Origin: Corynebacterium nuruki S6-4
GTDB taxonomy: Bacteria > Actinomycetota > Actinomycetes > Mycobacteriales > Mycobacteriaceae
NCBI RefSeq assembly: GCF_007970465.1
Contig: NZ_CP042429.1
Span: 310,001 to 374,000, forward strand
DNA: 64,000 bases
Direction: 5' to 3'
The translations under genes were made by a program, and so were the position numbers. The notes beneath the pieces are model-generated. The model was given only the letters and a program-made list of their open reading frames with translations, was not told the origin of the DNA and made no database searches. Numbering within the stretch: the stretch's first letter is position 1; each line of letters begins with the position of its first letter. Below, in pieces: positions 42,701 to 50,574 of this stretch.

Positions 42701-43096
42701 CAGGTAGTAGAACGCGGTGAGAGTGACGACCTCGGTGCCGGAGGTGTAGGTCAGCGCGACGGCGGACCACGTCGCGCCGGGACGCAGGTAGGTCGACGTC
42801 ATATCGCCGGTCGCGGCGTCCTCTCTGCTGCGCCACGCGCCGCGGATGTAGGACACAAGGGTGCGGCCGGTGGAACGGCGGGTGCCACCGGACTGGCCGG
42901 CTGCGTTGAAGTGCAACTTCTCCGGCGGCATGAGAACTGCCGCCACTGCGTCGATGATCGTCGACTTGCCGGAACCGGACGCGCCGGTGACGAGGAAACC
43001 TTCGCGGGGAACGTCGACGTCGAGGTAACCGTCGACGGTGCCCCAGTTGATCAGCTGGATGCGGGAGAGCCGGAACTGCCCGGGGTGGATGGTCAT
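39710..43096 (-). CDS. jetC: Wadjet SMC-like ATPase JetC
   Basis: JetC is the SMC-type motor that extrudes DNA loops in the Wadjet (MksB-like) complex. The 1128-residue chain has Walker A TGASGSGKSTII (residues 37-48), long coiled coils, a hinge near 479-530 (ELIDVVDDHREWEPVAQRLL), a second coil, the ABC signature LSGGQAQKL near 1005 and Walker B TVILDEAFDRADPEF near 1040. It overlaps jetB by 4 bases and jetD by 14. The frame is intact. Confidence 0.95.
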   Translation of the reverse strand: MTIHPGQFRLSRIQLINWGTVDGYLDVDVPREGFLVTGASGSGKSTIIDAVAAVLMPPEKLHFNAAGQSGGTRRSTGRTLVSYIRGAWRSREDAATGDMTSTYLRPGATWSAVALTYTSGTEVVTLTAFYYLRAGDTSQTAVSKLYGVHHEPLDLDPSTLHPMMSTGINVRRIKAHWPSPAQFTQTHRIFADRFRPKLGITSPEALLLLHRTQSAKQLDNLDQLFRDYMLVEPETFTLAADAVNQFTELRTAYERVQDVKSRIDVLSPLPELVSTRDAATLEATRATSMLSVLPQVRDRLRRESLTDLIREQETTLVSANDVLARALQDERRAIDDLQNIETALAGAGGDQLRVLEKDVELARSALDRVREKAETLADAVTTLGGAAPTSDEEFTVLTGQALNVLETYTTERERHESARNDAIRRHGKARTELREINEELTSLAKRTSNIGHRHIIVREELCRELGLRPRELPFAGELIDVVDDHREWEPVAQRLLGGFATTLLVPESVIGQVSAYINDHHTGVRLVYRSIPDQVRVPQRAGTTDALSLKLKIVDGPFHNWVLAQLRTRYEYRCVESPADFATLGTDRGVTRSGLVHGRRESDGSVRFEKDDRHRIDDRSHWTLGSTNHDKQELLSRRKTTVAGQVEAADRQRRDGEVALASLEASKAAASRIRATTWLDVDTSRAGRQLAEATAAVTAWSGSPERTTLTESRDAATVRVHDAVKVRSAADQKVGVITDRRDRAVAELAGLEKMSSAIDRPETTDAAATVAAVEAEYARHTRRVTVDNVQELTTLVSENLHRAETDARDSIHRADQRIQSVLATYLERWPEEKSDLTADPEFAGEAVARLTALRGNRLAEFTDRFLTLMNGTSVTNLTQLSRSLRRAKDLIEERISSVNESLSRSRFAPGRWLRIDVRDNRGSEVTDFQRDLQAAVENRLGTADSPEEAESRYRRMSELLDRLASEETADRRWRRTVLDTRRHVRFIGVEVDEHGTAVNAYVDSASLSGGQAQKLVFFCLAAALRFQLADVDEEFPRYATVILDEAFDRADPEFTRTAMDVFTSFGFHMVLATPLKLIQTLDDYVGGVAVVAYTERPDPSGVIRAATTLAPVSFEEALRRSRDHDGEE

Positions 43097-43746
43097 TGTG
43101 CTTCTCCTGCTTCTTCTGTGTCTTCCTCTCCGCCAGTTTCAGCGAACCGTCGGTATTCAGCGGTGACCGCAGAGACGGTCTGTGGGTCGAAGATGTGCTT
43201 GAGTGCAGGGGAGATCTCGTAACGGCCGTCGGTCTCCGTGGTGCTCAGCAGATTGAACTTGTTGTTGAGACGGGTCATGGAGGCATCGAAACGTCGGCGG
43301 AATGCTGCTTCATCCGTATCAGTCACACTGCGGTAGACGAGTATCTCGGCGAACAGGTCGTCCGCGTCGACGATCACCCGTTCACCGGGCAGGGCATGCG
43401 CTATCCGGGAACGCAGGTGCAGGAGGATAAGTGTGTCCACGTGGGTCAGCGGTTCGGTGCGCAGGACCTGCGGAATGTCGAGTTCCTCTGGAGCTTCTAT
43501 ACCGGGGCGCACCATCCGCGTGAAGGCGATCCCCGCGTTCTCGTCGAGGACCAGGTCGAGAAAGACCTCTGCCAACCGGGCCCGGAGTGCGGACTCGTCG
43601 GAGAGCACTGCGGCCCAGATCGCAGAATGTTTTGTCGCAGTGATCAGCGGTCCTTTAAGTAACTGAACCAGGGCGCGTCGGGATCTCAGTGACAGCGATC
43701 CGGTGTCGCCGGGCCACAGAGCGTCGGGGGTGTCAGGAGTGGTCAT
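43093..43746 (-). CDS. jetB: Wadjet subunit JetB (DUF4194, KITE-like)
   Basis: A 217-residue DUF4194 protein, the MksE/KITE-type subunit that binds the JetA kleisin. The family pattern includes RRALVQLLKGPLITATKHSA, VDTLILLHLRSRIAHALPGE, VYRSVTDTDEAAFRRRFDAS and LNNKFNLLSTTETDGRYEI, a tandem winged-helix fold. Its start overlaps the jetA stop by one base (TGATG) and its end overlaps jetC by 4. These overlaps imply stoichiometric, coupled synthesis. Confidence 0.92.
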   Translation of the reverse strand: MTTPDTPDALWPGDTGSLSLRSRRALVQLLKGPLITATKHSAIWAAVLSDESALRARLAEVFLDLVLDENAGIAFTRMVRPGIEAPEELDIPQVLRTEPLTHVDTLILLHLRSRIAHALPGERVIVDADDLFAEILVYRSVTDTDEAAFRRRFDASMTRLNNKFNLLSTTETDGRYEISPALKHIFDPQTVSAVTAEYRRFAETGGEEDTEEAGEAQ

Positions 43747-45257
43747 CAGCCTTCCTCGGTGGTGACAGGTGTCTCGGTGATCTCTGGTGTCTCAGGCGCG
43801 GCGAATATCCAGCGGGGGATGGTGGCGCGTCGCGGATTTCCACGCTCATCGTCCCAGGTGACCTGCTCGGTCCCCTCACCGGCCGTACCATGGCGGATCG
43901 CGAGATGCAGTAGGCCCACGACCGAGGCGAGACCCTGGGATGCAGGATGACGGTGCAACACCGTGGCGACCGTGGCTGTTGAAGAGTCGCCGAGCACGTC
44001 GCGGATGTCCGCCTCGAGTTCCGTCAGGTCGATTTCACTGGATCTGACGGCAGCGAGCAGCGCGTCCGCATCGACGGTGGGCGTTGCCACGGGCGTCGGT
44101 GCGTTCTGTACCGTCTCATCTCCCGGATTCCGGAGTCTCAGGGCGCTTACCGAGGTAATCGGCATGCCGATACGGACCAGGGGAGTCTGCATACGCTGGT
44201 AGGCGCGGACGTCCACACCGTCGCCGGACACGGCTTCGGCGGCGGCGGTGCGTGCCTCGTGCAGCAGCTCCACCATTCTCCGGTCCTCCGCGAACTCCTC
44301 GGAGGTGACGTAGTTGCGCAGGGATCTGGCCAGGCTGGTCATCGTACGGTTCACGTGTGCGCCGGCGTCCTCCATGGACCGGAACAGGTGGCGTAGCCGG
44401 GTTCGGGTTGCAGTCGGTAGTTCTTTTGCCTGTGGCCGGCTGAGTATGTCGGCTATCCATCGGTCGATCCAGGCTGACCGCTCCTGGTCGAGCAGGACCG
44501 AGTAGAAACCGTTGAAGCTGCGTCCGGCTTCGGATTCGCCGATGAGGTCCACTCCGTCGAAGATTTCGTCGAGGACGTCTCCGCGCGACCCCTCCGGATC
44601 GAGCAATTGACGGCGCAGTGACCGGTTGAGATCTTCCAGATCCCGGGAGACCCGGGAGAAGTCAGCTGGAACCGCGGACGCCTGATCGAGGATGTCGGTG
44701 ACCCGTTCAACCACCTCGGCACTGCCCAGAACCTCGTAGTCGCCGTGTTCCACCCGCTCGATCTGCCGGTCGATTCCGTCGCGTTGGGCCTGGAGAGAGG
44801 CCACGCGGGAGCGGGTGTCCGGGTCGACGTCACGGGCGAGGGTGCGCAACGATTCGGTGAGGGATTCCACCCGGGTCGCGGTCACCACGGAGCGCGGTTC
44901 CTCCCAGCGGCTGACCGTGTCGAGCACGGAGAGCGTCTCTTCTGTGGGTTCGAGCATCTCTCCGGTTGCGGCCGTGCCGGGGTGCCGGATAAGCCACCCG
45001 GCCTTGACCCAGTCGGTGCAGTACTGCTGGGCAGATCGGGAGAGTGGAAACTGGTCGGGATAGCGGCCTGTAAGAAGGCGCAGATCGGCGCCGAGCAGTT
45101 CGTACAGTTCGGCGGCGGGTCGTTGCCGGGTGCCCTGCGGGAAATATTCGTGGACCATCGCCAGAACAACCGGTGCGAGCGGGCTTCGGAGCAGCGACAT
45201 CGCAGGGGAGGACCGTTGCAGGCGGGAAATCGACAGCGCCCGGGCTTCGATGCTCAT
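43746..45257 (-). CDS. jetA: Wadjet kleisin-like subunit JetA (DUF3375)
   Basis: A 503-residue DUF3375 protein, the MksF/kleisin-like subunit linking JetB and JetC. Family blocks include SPLAPVVLAMVHEYF near the start, a long helical middle (VASLQAQRDGIDRQIERVEHGDYEVL), NRTMTSLARSLRNYVTSEEF and PRWIFAAPE at the end. ATG 45257 (MSIEARALSISRLQRS) is preferred over ATG 45266; the frame further upstream crosses the divergent promoter region. It is the first gene of jetABCD. Confidence 0.92.
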   Translation of the reverse strand: MSIEARALSISRLQRSSPAMSLLRSPLAPVVLAMVHEYFPQGTRQRPAAELYELLGADLRLLTGRYPDQFPLSRSAQQYCTDWVKAGWLIRHPGTAATGEMLEPTEETLSVLDTVSRWEEPRSVVTATRVESLTESLRTLARDVDPDTRSRVASLQAQRDGIDRQIERVEHGDYEVLGSAEVVERVTDILDQASAVPADFSRVSRDLEDLNRSLRRQLLDPEGSRGDVLDEIFDGVDLIGESEAGRSFNGFYSVLLDQERSAWIDRWIADILSRPQAKELPTATRTRLRHLFRSMEDAGAHVNRTMTSLARSLRNYVTSEEFAEDRRMVELLHEARTAAAEAVSGDGVDVRAYQRMQTPLVRIGMPITSVSALRLRNPGDETVQNAPTPVATPTVDADALLAAVRSSEIDLTELEADIRDVLGDSSTATVATVLHRHPASQGLASVVGLLHLAIRHGTAGEGTEQVTWDDERGNPRRATIPRWIFAAPETPEITETPVTTEEG

Positions 45258-45362
45258 GTGCGTCATTGTCGCATGTGAGGGGCTCCAGGGGTGAGGTGGA
45301 TGTGGACCGGGTGTGCCCGGATCGGCCATGCCAGGCACCATCGGCTGATACTGTCCCGTTCT

Positions 45363-45941
45363 ATGGGGAAACAAGATGCTGTCGGGGTGTGGACATCGGA
45401 ACGGGAACCGCGGCTGGCGCGACTCGGTGAATCCATCGGGGGCGGAGACGGTATGGATGGTGCCGAGCTCGGTCTGCTGTTCACTGCTCTCGCCTCAGAG
45501 TTCCAGGGATTCAGCCGCGATCTGCACGACGAGACTGCCACGGAGATCATGGATCTGATGACGGGACTACCGCTGGTGTTGAGGAGTATCGCCCCGATGA
45601 CAGCGGTGCAACGCCGTGCATTGAACCGGGGGAGTGCCACGACGAGGACCGTCGGCGAAGACTTCAAGCTGATGGGGGTGTCAGTATGGCGGCTGGTCCA
45701 GCGGGCGGAACGCGAGAGGTATCCACTGTGGCGGCGCGCGCTGGATGATGTCCACCGCATCCGGAATGCGTCGGTACATGCCAACCGGAGTTCACTGGCC
45801 AGCCTGATCGAGGAAGGACTGGTGACCTGGGCGAGATGGCAGGCGGCGAAAACGATGATCGGGGAACTGGTCCTTGGTATGGACGGTGCCGTCACGGCAT
45901 ACTTGAGGTCCGTGGCCATGGCTGAGTACTCGGGAGGGTGA
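45363..45941 (+). CDS. Probable HEPN-domain protein beside Wadjet
   Basis: A 192-residue all-helical protein. The core RIRNASVH at residues 132-139 gives R134-N135-x3-H139, the exact R-N-x-x-x-H signature of HEPN ribonucleases, preceded by a long helix (AELGLLFTALASEFQGFSRD) as in HEPN folds. HEPN proteins act as RNA-cleaving toxins in toxin-antitoxin and abortive-infection systems. The gene is divergent from jetA, 105 bp apart, and its stop touches the start of a small partner gene. ATG 45363 follows a GATACT -10-like box closely, so the mRNA may have almost no leader. The HEPN assignment is by motif only. Confidence 0.55.
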   Translation: MGKQDAVGVWTSEREPRLARLGESIGGGDGMDGAELGLLFTALASEFQGFSRDLHDETATEIMDLMTGLPLVLRSIAPMTAVQRRALNRGSATTRTVGEDFKLMGVSVWRLVQRAERERYPLWRRALDDVHRIRNASVHANRSSLASLIEEGLVTWARWQAAKTMIGELVLGMDGAVTAYLRSVAMAEYSGG

Positions 45942-46232
45942 GTGGAAATGGCAGACAGTGTGACAGTGACCGACCCCCGTTTCGGCGATCGTGTCCGCGT
46001 GCAGTTCGGGCCGGCCGTCTACCCGGGTATCGTCCGTGGTTTTGTCCGGGACAGGATCAAGGTCCAGATTCTCTGGGGCGATGAAGACGACTTCAATGAC
46101 GATGTCGACCACATCTGCTCCTTCTACCGGCCGGAGGAACTCAGACCGGATGATCCGGATGCGCCGTCGCCGGAGGAACAGATCCTCGAGGGTTTCGACT
46201 GGGAGGCGGCGAAGCGTCGCCGTCGGGCCTGA
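45942..46232 (+). CDS. Small SH3-like protein paired with the HEPN gene
   Basis: A 96-residue acidic protein. Residues 10-50 (DPRFGDRVRVQFGPAVYPGI ... KVQILWGDED) read as a small five-stranded SH3/Tudor-like barrel, followed by a Pro/Asp-rich linker and a basic end (WEAAKRRRRA). The GTG start at 45942 directly follows the stop of the HEPN-like gene (ATG 45948 is also possible), with GGGAGGG as ribosome site. It is a candidate antitoxin, RNA-binding adaptor or sensor for that gene; I know no named family. Confidence 0.5.
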   Translation: MEMADSVTVTDPRFGDRVRVQFGPAVYPGIVRGFVRDRIKVQILWGDEDDFNDDVDHICSFYRPEELRPDDPDAPSPEEQILEGFDWEAAKRRRRA

Positions 46233-46275
46233 CCGATAGACTGACCGGGTCCCAGTTCCCCGACCCGGAGTTCCC

Positions 46276-46992
46276 GTGCACCGACGCCTCACCGTCCCCG
46301 CCGCCACCGCCGTACTCGCCGGCGCTGCGGCATTCCTTCTCACCGCGTGCGCCGGGGGCGCCGATGACAGTGCCGCCCCCACGTTCACACCGGCGGACAC
46401 CGTCTCTGCGGACGCCGGGACCACGGGCTCCGGCGCACCGGACCCGACCACCACAGCGGCTGCGCCGTCCGGATCCGCCCACGACACCGGGGCAGCGGCG
46501 TCCTCCCGCAGCAGCGGCCGGCACGGGTCCGGTTCCGACCGCCCGGCGTCGCTCACCGATGCCGGCTGGGCGGGGACGTCCACGAAATGCCGGCACGGTG
46601 ACCCGTGGGTCTACGCGGCCCAGGGTGAGCCGGGGCAGGTCGTCATCTGTGTCTCCGATGACTTCCTCTACGCCGTCGACACCGGTCGACCCGGCGGTTA
46701 CGACGCGGCACAGGAATTCCTGACCAGTGTCTGCCCGGTGGAGGGGAACAGTCCGGGCCGGTTCGTCTGGAACAACTCGGATGTCGGCTGGACCGAGTAC
46801 AACGGCACCTCGCACTCCGTCATGGACGTGATCGACGGCGCAGGGGAGATGGATCTGGGGGATGCCCGCAACCTCGTCCAGGATTCCTACGACGGCGCCT
46901 GGACCAACACCGCCGTGGACATCCCCGATCTCCGACGGTGCAACAGTGACCGCGACTGGTCCCGTACCGACCGGCTGCTGTCGCAGTCCTGA
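46276..46992 (+). CDS. Secreted lipoprotein of unknown function
   Basis: A 238-residue exported protein. The signal peptide has lipobox LLTAC (Cys about 25), followed by a 75-residue Ala/Thr/Ser/Gly-rich linker of extracellular type, then a compact C-terminal domain (about 95-235) containing four Cys (KCRHGD, VVICVSDD, TSVCPVEG, RRCNSD) that could form two disulfides. GTG 46276 is the start. No family recognised. It separates the HEPN pair from the helicase gene. Confidence 0.75.
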   Translation: MHRRLTVPAATAVLAGAAAFLLTACAGGADDSAAPTFTPADTVSADAGTTGSGAPDPTTTAAAPSGSAHDTGAAASSRSSGRHGSGSDRPASLTDAGWAGTSTKCRHGDPWVYAAQGEPGQVVICVSDDFLYAVDTGRPGGYDAAQEFLTSVCPVEGNSPGRFVWNNSDVGWTEYNGTSHSVMDVIDGAGEMDLGDARNLVQDSYDGAWTNTAVDIPDLRRCNSDRDWSRTDRLLSQS

Positions 46993-47047
46993 GTGCGTCC
47001 GACCGGACATCAGGTTGCTGTCCGGTGGGCATGGCACAATGCGCCGC

Positions 47048-50000
47048 ATGGCACGCCACACCGTCACCACCAGCCTTCTCGACCTCATCCGGACCACCAC
47101 CTCCGACCGGACATGCGACGAGGCACTCACCGTGTTTGACATGGGCGGGGTGGTCTCCGCGGGCTCCGAGACCATCCCCGACGGCACCGTCCACTTCTTC
47201 GACGTGCTGAGCAGCCCCGCGGCCGCCACCGCCGAGGAGGTCACCGTCGTACAGGCCCGTGGCCTGCTGCGCGCCACCGAGTGCAGTTGCCCCAGTACGG
47301 TCCCGTGTGTCCACGAGGCGGCCGCCCTGCTCGCCCTGGACGCGGCGGGTGCACTCCAGATCGGCGACGACGGGGCGGCGTCCGGAACCGTCGACACGCC
47401 CGTGGTGCCGCCGTGGCGGCAGGTCCTCGACGAGGTACTGCCGCCGGTGCAGGAGGAGGAGTCGCCGGTGGGGAAGCTCTGCCTCTTCGTCGACCGGCAG
47501 GGACTCTCGGTGCGCATCCGCCCCGGCGAGAAGGGGAGGAAGGGCGGATGGATCAAGGGGACGATGGGCTGGGACCGCGTGCCGTACGCCCGGGTCGGCC
47601 GGGAGGTCACCGCGCTGCTGGAGACGATGTACGAATTCTCCGTCCAGGGCTACGACCGGTACGGCCGCGGCTACGGCTTCGCCGGCGAATGGCTGCCGCT
47701 GGAACACCTCGACGACCCGCACCTGTGGGAGCACCTGCGGTTCCTCCGCGATGCCGGGGTGGAACTGCTCACCTGGGAAGGCCGCGTCCCGGTGGACCTG
47801 TCGGACGCCCCTGCCGCCCTGCAGGCCGGCATCACCGAGGGACCGGACGCCGCACTGCGGGTCGCCGGGGAACTCACCGTCGCCGGCGAGCCCGTCGTCG
47901 ACCGCCCCGGCACCGAGCACCTGTTCCTCGGGAACCCCGCCACCACACTGGCGGTGGTGCAGTCGGGCCCGCGGCACCAGCAGATCACCCTGCACCGCAT
48001 CACCGAACCCGTCACCCGGGACATGGCGGTGCTGGCCGACCACGTCCGGGATCTGCAGGTCACCGCGGCGGACCGCGCGGAGTTCGAGTCCGACTACCTG
48101 CCGAGGATCCGGAAACTGCTGGCCGTGACCTCCCCCGACGGCTCGTACACACCGCCGGAACCGCGCCGGGCGGTGCTCGTCATCGAGGTCTCACCCGTCC
48201 TCGACGAGGCGGAGATGCTGACGGGCGTGCGGCTCACGCAGCGCTGGGACCGCAGCGGCGGAGTGGACGACCGCGTCCATGAGGAGGCCGTGCTGCAGTC
48301 CGTCCGCGACCTGGACGGACCTCCCCTGGAACCGTCGATGTCACGGCACCAGGCGGTCCCGTTCCTCGCCGAGACCCTGCCGCGACTGCTGGAACTCGAC
48401 CATGTCCGCGTCGAGGTCACTGCCCCGATCCCGGAGTTCCGGCGCGCCGGGGAGGATCCGACGGTGACGGTACGCACCGCCGGCGACGTGGACAATGACT
48501 GGTTCGACCTGCGGGTGACCGTCAGCATCGCCGGGGAGGACGTGAATTTCGCCGACCTGTTCCGCGCGCTGACGCTGCGGGAGCCGCTGTTCATCCTGCC
48601 GTCCGGCACGTACTTTCCCCTGGACATCCCGGAGTTCGACCAGCTGCGGCGCATCATCGACGAGGCCCGCACCCTCAACGACGTCGGCCCGACCGGACTG
48701 CGCATCAGCCGCTACCAGGTCGACATGTGGGAGGAACTCGTCCGCTCCGGTCTCGTCGAAGCCCAGGACCACGCCTGGTGGCAGCGGATCCGGGACCTCG
48801 TGGCGGACGGGTCCGCCGTTGACGGTCCGGTGCGGGCGGTGCCGTCGGGACTGGCGGCGACCCTGCGCGACTACCAGGTCCGCGGGTACCGGTGGCTGGA
48901 GACGCTGCGGCGCAACAGGCTCGGCGGCATTCTCGCCGACGACATGGGTCTGGGTAAGACGCTGCAGGTCATCGCCATGATGCTTGCCGCGCACGAGGAC
49001 GCCGCAGCGCAGGGGGAGGATGGCGCGCCGGCCCGGGTCGCCCCGTTCCTCGTCGTCGCGCCGACCAGCGTGGTGGGCAACTGGGTCCGGGAGATCGAAC
49101 GGTTCGCCCCCGGGTTACGGGCCCGGGCGGTGACGGAGACCTCGAAGAAGCGCCGGTCGAGCCTGGCCGGGGCGGTCGCCGGGGCCGATGTGGTGGTCAC
49201 CAGCTACACCCTGTTCCGGCTGGACATCGAGGAGTACCACGCCCTGAACTGGTCGGCGGCGGTCTTCGACGAGGCGCAGATGATCAAGAACCACACCTCG
49301 CGGGCCTACGCCGCCGCCCGTGTGCTGGGCACCCCGGTGAAGATCGCGGTGACCGGTACCCCGCTGGAGAACAACCTGCTGGAACTGTGGGCGCTGGCCT
49401 CCCTGGTGTGCCCCGGACTGCTGGGCTCGAAGGCGCACTTCACCGAGTTCTTCCGCCATCCGGTGGAGAAACAGGGCGACACACAGCGGCTTGCCCTGCT
49501 GCAGCGTCGGCTCCGCCCCTTTCTGCTGCGCCGGACCAAGGACATGGTGGCCGCCGACCTGCCGGCGAAAACGGAGAAGGTCCTGGAACTGCAGCTGTCG
49601 CCGACGCACCGGAGGATCTACGACGTCCGGCTGCAACGCGAGCGCGCCAAGGTCCTCGGCCTGGTCCAGGACCTGGACGCCAACCGGTTCGAGGTCTTCC
49701 GCTCACTGACTCTGCTGCGCCAGCTCGCCCTGGATTCGGAACTGGCGGGGGAGGCGCCGACCCCCTCGGCGAAACTGTCGGCGCTGGCGGAACTGCTCAC
49801 CACGGTGACGCAGGAGGGGCACAAGGTCCTGGTGCTCAGCCAGTTCACCCGGTTCCTCCGCAAGGCGCGGGACGCCGCCACCGCCGCGGGGATCGACAGT
49901 CTCTACCTCGACGGGGCGACGAGGAACCGGCAGCAGGTCATCGACGCGTTCCGCGGGGAGGGGGACGGTGACGGTGCCGCTGGCAGCGGGGCGCCGGTGT

Positions 50001-50356
50001 TCTTCATCTCGCTGAAGGCCGGCGGCTTCGGACTGAACCTCACCGAGGCGGACTATGTGGTGCTGCTGGACCCGTGGTGGAACCCGGCGACCGAGGCGCA
50101 GGCGGTGGACCGGGCGCACCGGATCGGCCAGACCCGCCCGGTGGTCGTCTACCGGCTGGTCTCGGCGAACACCATCGAGTCGAAGGTGATGGCCCTCAAG
50201 GAGACGAAGGCGGCCCTGTTCGACCGGGTCCTCGACGGCGGTGGTGCGGTGGTCGACGGTGATGCGGCCGGAGGTGCCGCTGACCGGTCGGCGGTCGGCG
50301 GTGGTGACATCGGTCGGGCGCTGGACGCGGCCGACATCCGGGAGCTGCTGGCGTAG
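47048..50356 (+). CDS. SNF2-family helicase with SWIM zinc finger
   Basis: A 1102-residue DNA-dependent ATPase (HelZ/RapA-like). A SWIM finger CSCPSTVPCVH lies at about 78-88, then a bacterial SNF2 accessory region, then the two RecA-like lobes. Lobe 1 has Walker A ADDMGLGKTLQ near 630, DEAQ near 740 and TGTPLENNLLELW; lobe 2 has LSQFTRFLRKA near 930, KAGGFGLNLTEADYVVLLDP and DRAHRIGQTRPV near 1020. ATG 47048 or 47039 may start it. Actinobacterial SWIM-SNF2 proteins are usually chromosomal; proximity to Wadjet leaves a defence role open. Confidence 0.9.
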   Translation: MARHTVTTSLLDLIRTTTSDRTCDEALTVFDMGGVVSAGSETIPDGTVHFFDVLSSPAAATAEEVTVVQARGLLRATECSCPSTVPCVHEAAALLALDAAGALQIGDDGAASGTVDTPVVPPWRQVLDEVLPPVQEEESPVGKLCLFVDRQGLSVRIRPGEKGRKGGWIKGTMGWDRVPYARVGREVTALLETMYEFSVQGYDRYGRGYGFAGEWLPLEHLDDPHLWEHLRFLRDAGVELLTWEGRVPVDLSDAPAALQAGITEGPDAALRVAGELTVAGEPVVDRPGTEHLFLGNPATTLAVVQSGPRHQQITLHRITEPVTRDMAVLADHVRDLQVTAADRAEFESDYLPRIRKLLAVTSPDGSYTPPEPRRAVLVIEVSPVLDEAEMLTGVRLTQRWDRSGGVDDRVHEEAVLQSVRDLDGPPLEPSMSRHQAVPFLAETLPRLLELDHVRVEVTAPIPEFRRAGEDPTVTVRTAGDVDNDWFDLRVTVSIAGEDVNFADLFRALTLREPLFILPSGTYFPLDIPEFDQLRRIIDEARTLNDVGPTGLRISRYQVDMWEELVRSGLVEAQDHAWWQRIRDLVADGSAVDGPVRAVPSGLAATLRDYQVRGYRWLETLRRNRLGGILADDMGLGKTLQVIAMMLAAHEDAAAQGEDGAPARVAPFLVVAPTSVVGNWVREIERFAPGLRARAVTETSKKRRSSLAGAVAGADVVVTSYTLFRLDIEEYHALNWSAAVFDEAQMIKNHTSRAYAAARVLGTPVKIAVTGTPLENNLLELWALASLVCPGLLGSKAHFTEFFRHPVEKQGDTQRLALLQRRLRPFLLRRTKDMVAADLPAKTEKVLELQLSPTHRRIYDVRLQRERAKVLGLVQDLDANRFEVFRSLTLLRQLALDSELAGEAPTPSAKLSALAELLTTVTQEGHKVLVLSQFTRFLRKARDAATAAGIDSLYLDGATRNRQQVIDAFRGEGDGDGAAGSGAPVFFISLKAGGFGLNLTEADYVVLLDPWWNPATEAQAVDRAHRIGQTRPVVVYRLVSANTIESKVMALKETKAALFDRVLDGGGAVVDGDAAGGAADRSAVGGGDIGRALDAADIRELLA

Positions 50357-50397
50357 GTGGGGCCGGGGTGGGCGAGGCCGGGGTGAATGGAGCTCAG

Positions 50398-50560
50398 GTG
50401 TACCTCCCGGAGAGGGTGTGAACGTCGCTGTCGGTGTCGGTTTTCCGAACCGAGGGGGCGGTCGGCTCCTGCGGATGTCGGGTTCACGAGCCCAGGTGCG
50501 GTCTCAGGACCGAAAAATCGGCCCGTCGGTTCGTTCCGCGAGCACTGGGGTCAGTGTCGG
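50398..50560 (+). repeat. Interspersed intergenic repeat, copy 3
   Basis: Same order of landmarks as copies 1 and 2: GTGTACCTCCCGG, GTCGGTGTCGGTTTTCCGAACC, GGCTCCTGCGGATGTCGGG, near-palindrome GGGTTCACGAGCCC (50480-50493), GGTGCGGTCTCAGGACCG and GGTTCGTTCCGCG. It lies 41 bp after the helicase stop, in the same orientation relative to the upstream gene as copies 1 and 2. Confidence 0.75.
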
Positions 50561-50574
50561 ACGCAGCGTCGGTG

